Source of the DNA: Pelomonas sp046294815
GTDB lineage: Bacteria; Pseudomonadota; Gammaproteobacteria; Burkholderiales; Burkholderiaceae_C
Direction: 5' to 3'
NCBI GenBank assembly: GCA_046294815.1
Contig: JBKBOJ010000001.1
Location: forward strand, 1-64,000
Length of the DNA: 64,000 nucleotides
The position numbers and the translations under genes are program-made. Shown here in pieces: positions 61,655-64,000 of this stretch; position 1 is the stretch's first letter, and every line of letters begins with the position of its first letter. A model generated the notes under the pieces. It saw only the letters and a program-made list of their open reading frames with translations. It ran no database searches and was not told the origin of the DNA.

Positions 61655-64000
61655 ATGCATTGGCTCAAGCGCATCTGCCTCGGCGTCCTGCTGCTGCTCC
61701 TGCTGCTGGTGCTGGGCCTGTGGCTGACTCTGCGTGCCAGCCTTGCGCAGCTGGACGGCGAGCGTCGCCTGACGGGCATGGACGCGCCGGTGGAGGTGAT
61801 GCGTGATGAACGCGGCTACGTCAGCATCAGCGCCGAGAGCCGCTTGGACGTGGCGAGGGCGCTGGGCTTCGTGCATGCGCAGGAGCGCTTCTTCCAGATG
61901 GATCTGATGCGGCGCAACGCCGCCGGTGAGCTGGCGGCGCTGGTGGGCGTCAAGGCACTGCCGCTGGATCGCAGTCGTCGGCTGCACCGTTTCCGCCACC
62001 GCGCCGAGCAGCGCGTGCAGGCGCTGCCGGCCGACGAGCAGGCGCTGCTGGCCGCCTATGCGGCCGGCGTCAACGCCGGCCTGGCGGCGCTGGGTGCCCG
62101 GCCGCCTGAGTATCTGCTGCTGCGCCAGCCGCCGCAGCCGTGGGTGCCCGCCGACACCCTGCTGGTGGCCTATGGCATGTACCTGGATCTGCAGGGCGCC
62201 CAGGGTCGCGACGACATCGCGATGGGCCTGCTGCATGCCGCCGTGCCGGCCGATTGGTATGCCTTCCTGACCCAGCACAGCGCCGACTGGCAGGCCGCGC
62301 TGGACGACAGCCGCGTTGCCGCCGTGCCGCTGCCGGCCGGGCCGCTGCCCGAGGTGCTGCGCGCCGCCCGCACGGCCTGCAGCGACTGCCGGCTGCGCGA
62401 CGCGCGCGACCTCGGCAGCAACAACTTCGCGGTGGCCGCGGCGCACGGTGCGCACGGTCGCGCCATCATCGCCGACGACATGCACCTCGGCCTGCGCTCG
62501 CCCGGCACCTGGTTCAAGACCCGCATGGCCTGGACCGATGGCACCGGCCCGCACGACCTGGCCGGCCTGACCCTGCCGGGTGTGCCGCTGCTGGTGGTGG
62601 GCAGCAACGGCCGCGTTGCCTGGGGCTTCACCAACACCACGTCGGACTGGGCCGATGTGGTGCTGCTGCAGCTCAACGCGGCCGGCACGCATTACCTGGC
62701 CGGCGGCACCGAGCGGCCGCTGCGGCGTGTCGTCGAACGCATCGCGGTGGCTGGTGAGGCGGCGGTGGACCACGAGGTGCTGGAAAGCGAATGGGGCCCC
62801 GTGCTGCCCCACAAGGCGCCGGCCGGCCAGGCCTATGCGCTGCGCTGGGTGGCCCACGACGCCGAGGGCATGAACCTGCGCCTGCTGCAGCTGGAGGCCG
62901 CGGCGGATGTCGACGCCGCCGTGCGGCTGGCCGCCGGTGCCGGCCTGCCGCACCAGAACCTGCTGGTGGCCGACGCCAGTGGTCGCATCGCCTGGACCGT
63001 CATCGGCGCCATCCCCCGCCGCGTCGGCGGCGACGACCCGGACCGGCCCCAGGACTGGCGCGACGGCCGCTCGCGCTGGCAGGGCTGGCTGACGGCTGCC
63101 GAGCAGCCGCGGGTCGTGGACCCGGCAGACGGCCGGCTGTGGACCGCCAATGCGCGCATGGTGGGCGGCGCGGCGATGAAGATCGTCGGCAACGGCGGCT
63201 GGGATCTGGGCGCCCGCGGCCAGCAGATCCGTGACGCGCTGCGCGCCCACGAGCGGCTGGACGAGGCCGGCCTGCACGCCATCCAACTGGACCACCGCGC
63301 GCTGTTCCTGCAGCGCTGGCGGGCACTGCTGCTGGAGCGGGTGCTGACGCCCGAGTTCGTCGCTGCGCAGGGGCTGGCCGACTACCGCGCCGAGGTCGAG
63401 CGCAGCGCCGACGCCGCGCGGCCTGACGCGGTGGGCTATCTGCTGGTGCGCACCTTCCGCGAGCGGGCGCTGGCGCAGTTGTTCGCGCCGCTGGCCGCGC
63501 TGATGGAGGCCCATGGGCTGAAGGCCAGCGACCTGAAGCTGGTGCCCGAGACGCCCGGCTGGGCGCTGATCCAGGCCGCCCGGCCCGACACCTTGCCTGC
63601 GGCCTTCAAGAGCTGGCCCGACTTGCTGCAACAGGCCGTGCTGGACAGCCGCCGGCAGCTGATCGAGCGGCACGGCAGCCTGGCCGCGGCCACCTGGGGC
63701 GCCGACAACGACACGCGCATGCGTCACCCGCTCAGCGCGGCGCTGCCCATGTTGTCGGGCTGGCTGGACCAGCAGAGTCAGGGCATGGCCGGCGACAGCC
63801 ATATGCCGCGGGTGCACAACCATGGCCACGGCCAGAGCCAGCGCATGGTGGTGTCGCCGGGCCATGAGGATCGCGGCCTGCTGGTCATCCCCGGCGGTCA
63901 GAGCGGCCATCCGCTGTCGCCCTTCTACCGCAGTGACCACCCGGTCTGGCTGGCCGGCGAGTCGCTGCCCTTCCTGCCCGGCCCAGCACGCCATCGGCTG
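61655..64000 (+). CDS. Penicillin acylase-family Ntn hydrolase (3' end outside window)
   Basis: The frame is open for 782 codons from ATG 61655 to the last base of the window. It has an N-terminal signal/anchor helix (Leu-rich, residues 7-24). The alpha-chain region contains the V-x-R-D-E-x-G and G-F-V-H-A-Q-E-R-F-F-Q-M-D-L-x-R patterns. The autocatalytic site G-S-N-N-F-A-V has Ser255 as N-terminal nucleophile of the beta chain, followed by D-D-M-H-L and G-V-P-L-L-V-V-G-S-N-G-R-V-A-W-G-F-T-N. The family cleaves amides such as penicillin G or acyl-homoserine lactones after self-processing in the periplasm. Substrate choice cannot be read here. Usual family length suggests the stop lies soon after the window. 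Confidence 0.92.
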   Translation, partial: MHWLKRICLGVLLLLLLLVLGLWLTLRASLAQLDGERRLTGMDAPVEVMRDERGYVSISAESRLDVARALGFVHAQERFFQMDLMRRNAAGELAALVGVKALPLDRSRRLHRFRHRAEQRVQALPADEQALLAAYAAGVNAGLAALGARPPEYLLLRQPPQPWVPADTLLVAYGMYLDLQGAQGRDDIAMGLLHAAVPADWYAFLTQHSADWQAALDDSRVAAVPLPAGPLPEVLRAARTACSDCRLRDARDLGSNNFAVAAAHGAHGRAIIADDMHLGLRSPGTWFKTRMAWTDGTGPHDLAGLTLPGVPLLVVGSNGRVAWGFTNTTSDWADVVLLQLNAAGTHYLAGGTERPLRRVVERIAVAGEAAVDHEVLESEWGPVLPHKAPAGQAYALRWVAHDAEGMNLRLLQLEAAADVDAAVRLAAGAGLPHQNLLVADASGRIAWTVIGAIPRRVGGDDPDRPQDWRDGRSRWQGWLTAAEQPRVVDPADGRLWTANARMVGGAAMKIVGNGGWDLGARGQQIRDALRAHERLDEAGLHAIQLDHRALFLQRWRALLLERVLTPEFVAAQGLADYRAEVERSADAARPDAVGYLLVRTFRERALAQLFAPLAALMEAHGLKASDLKLVPETPGWALIQAARPDTLPAAFKSWPDLLQQAVLDSRRQLIERHGSLAAATWGADNDTRMRHPLSAALPMLSGWLDQQSQGMAGDSHMPRVHNHGHGQSQRMVVSPGHEDRGLLVIPGGQSGHPLSPFYRSDHPVWLAGESLPFLPGPARHRL

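Noticed and set aside
61634..63994. 786-codon minus-strand frame at the window end
   Set aside because: Antisense of the penicillin acylase gene, whose plus-strand frame has all family motifs.

Overview
The window is high-GC, densely packed chromosomal DNA with many stop/start overlaps (ATGA, GTGA, TTGA, TGATG). The gene content suggests a betaproteobacterium of the order Burkholderiales, probably near Roseateles/Rubrivivax/Mitsuaria. The pointers are a monomeric isocitrate dehydrogenase beside cspA and clpS-clpA, elongated PstC/PstA permeases, pst-phoU-phoB-phoR in one run, several hybrid histidine kinases, and a CCCCCACGCT...CCGAGGGGG-type intergenic repeat. This placement is an inference from gene content, not a database result.

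Layout. 1-11 kb: end of an uncharacterised duplicated-domain protein, then the phosphate module pstC-pstA-pstB-phoU-(repeat)-phoB-phoR, facing a Tat-exported PhoX-type phosphatase. 11-26 kb: housekeeping genes: icd, cspA, clpS-clpA; a minus-strand envelope/protein-folding operon (TPR protein, two cyclophilins, lpxH, mtfA); a plus-strand run cysS, DNA glycosylase, accA, tilS, lysC; then tRNA-Ser(GCU). 26-43 kb: a 14.5-kb minus-strand signalling operon. In transcription order it holds a CHASE hybrid kinase, a membrane-anchored solute-binding protein, a MASE1-like hybrid kinase, an RsbQ-type alpha/beta hydrolase, a soluble PAS hybrid kinase and a REC-GGDEF diguanylate cyclase. A double-receiver protein with a kinase-like but degenerate C-terminus is divergent to it. 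43-54 kb: fdhD, ETF-ubiquinone oxidoreductase, an SDR/YceH/thioesterase trio, a TonB-dependent receptor divergent from two cyanophycinase-like peptidases, then YbaK, DUF1289 and DsbA-fold isomerase genes. 54-64 kb: an MHS-type transporter, a LacI regulator, a small membrane protein, a sensor kinase divergent from a lone LivJ-type binding protein, an atypical SDR, and a penicillin-acylase-type Ntn hydrolase that runs off the window end.

The most interesting part is 26.4-42.7 kb. In Bacillus subtilis, RsbQ is the hydrolase partner of a PAS-domain phosphatase. Here an RsbQ homologue with its Ser/Asp/His triad intact is translationally coupled to PAS/hybrid kinases and the operon ends in a c-di-GMP synthase. 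I read this as a candidate hydrolase-gated phosphorelay to c-di-GMP. The first kinase of the operon is interrupted by a one-base frameshift in a run of eight G, which deserves checking as sequencing error, decay or slippage.
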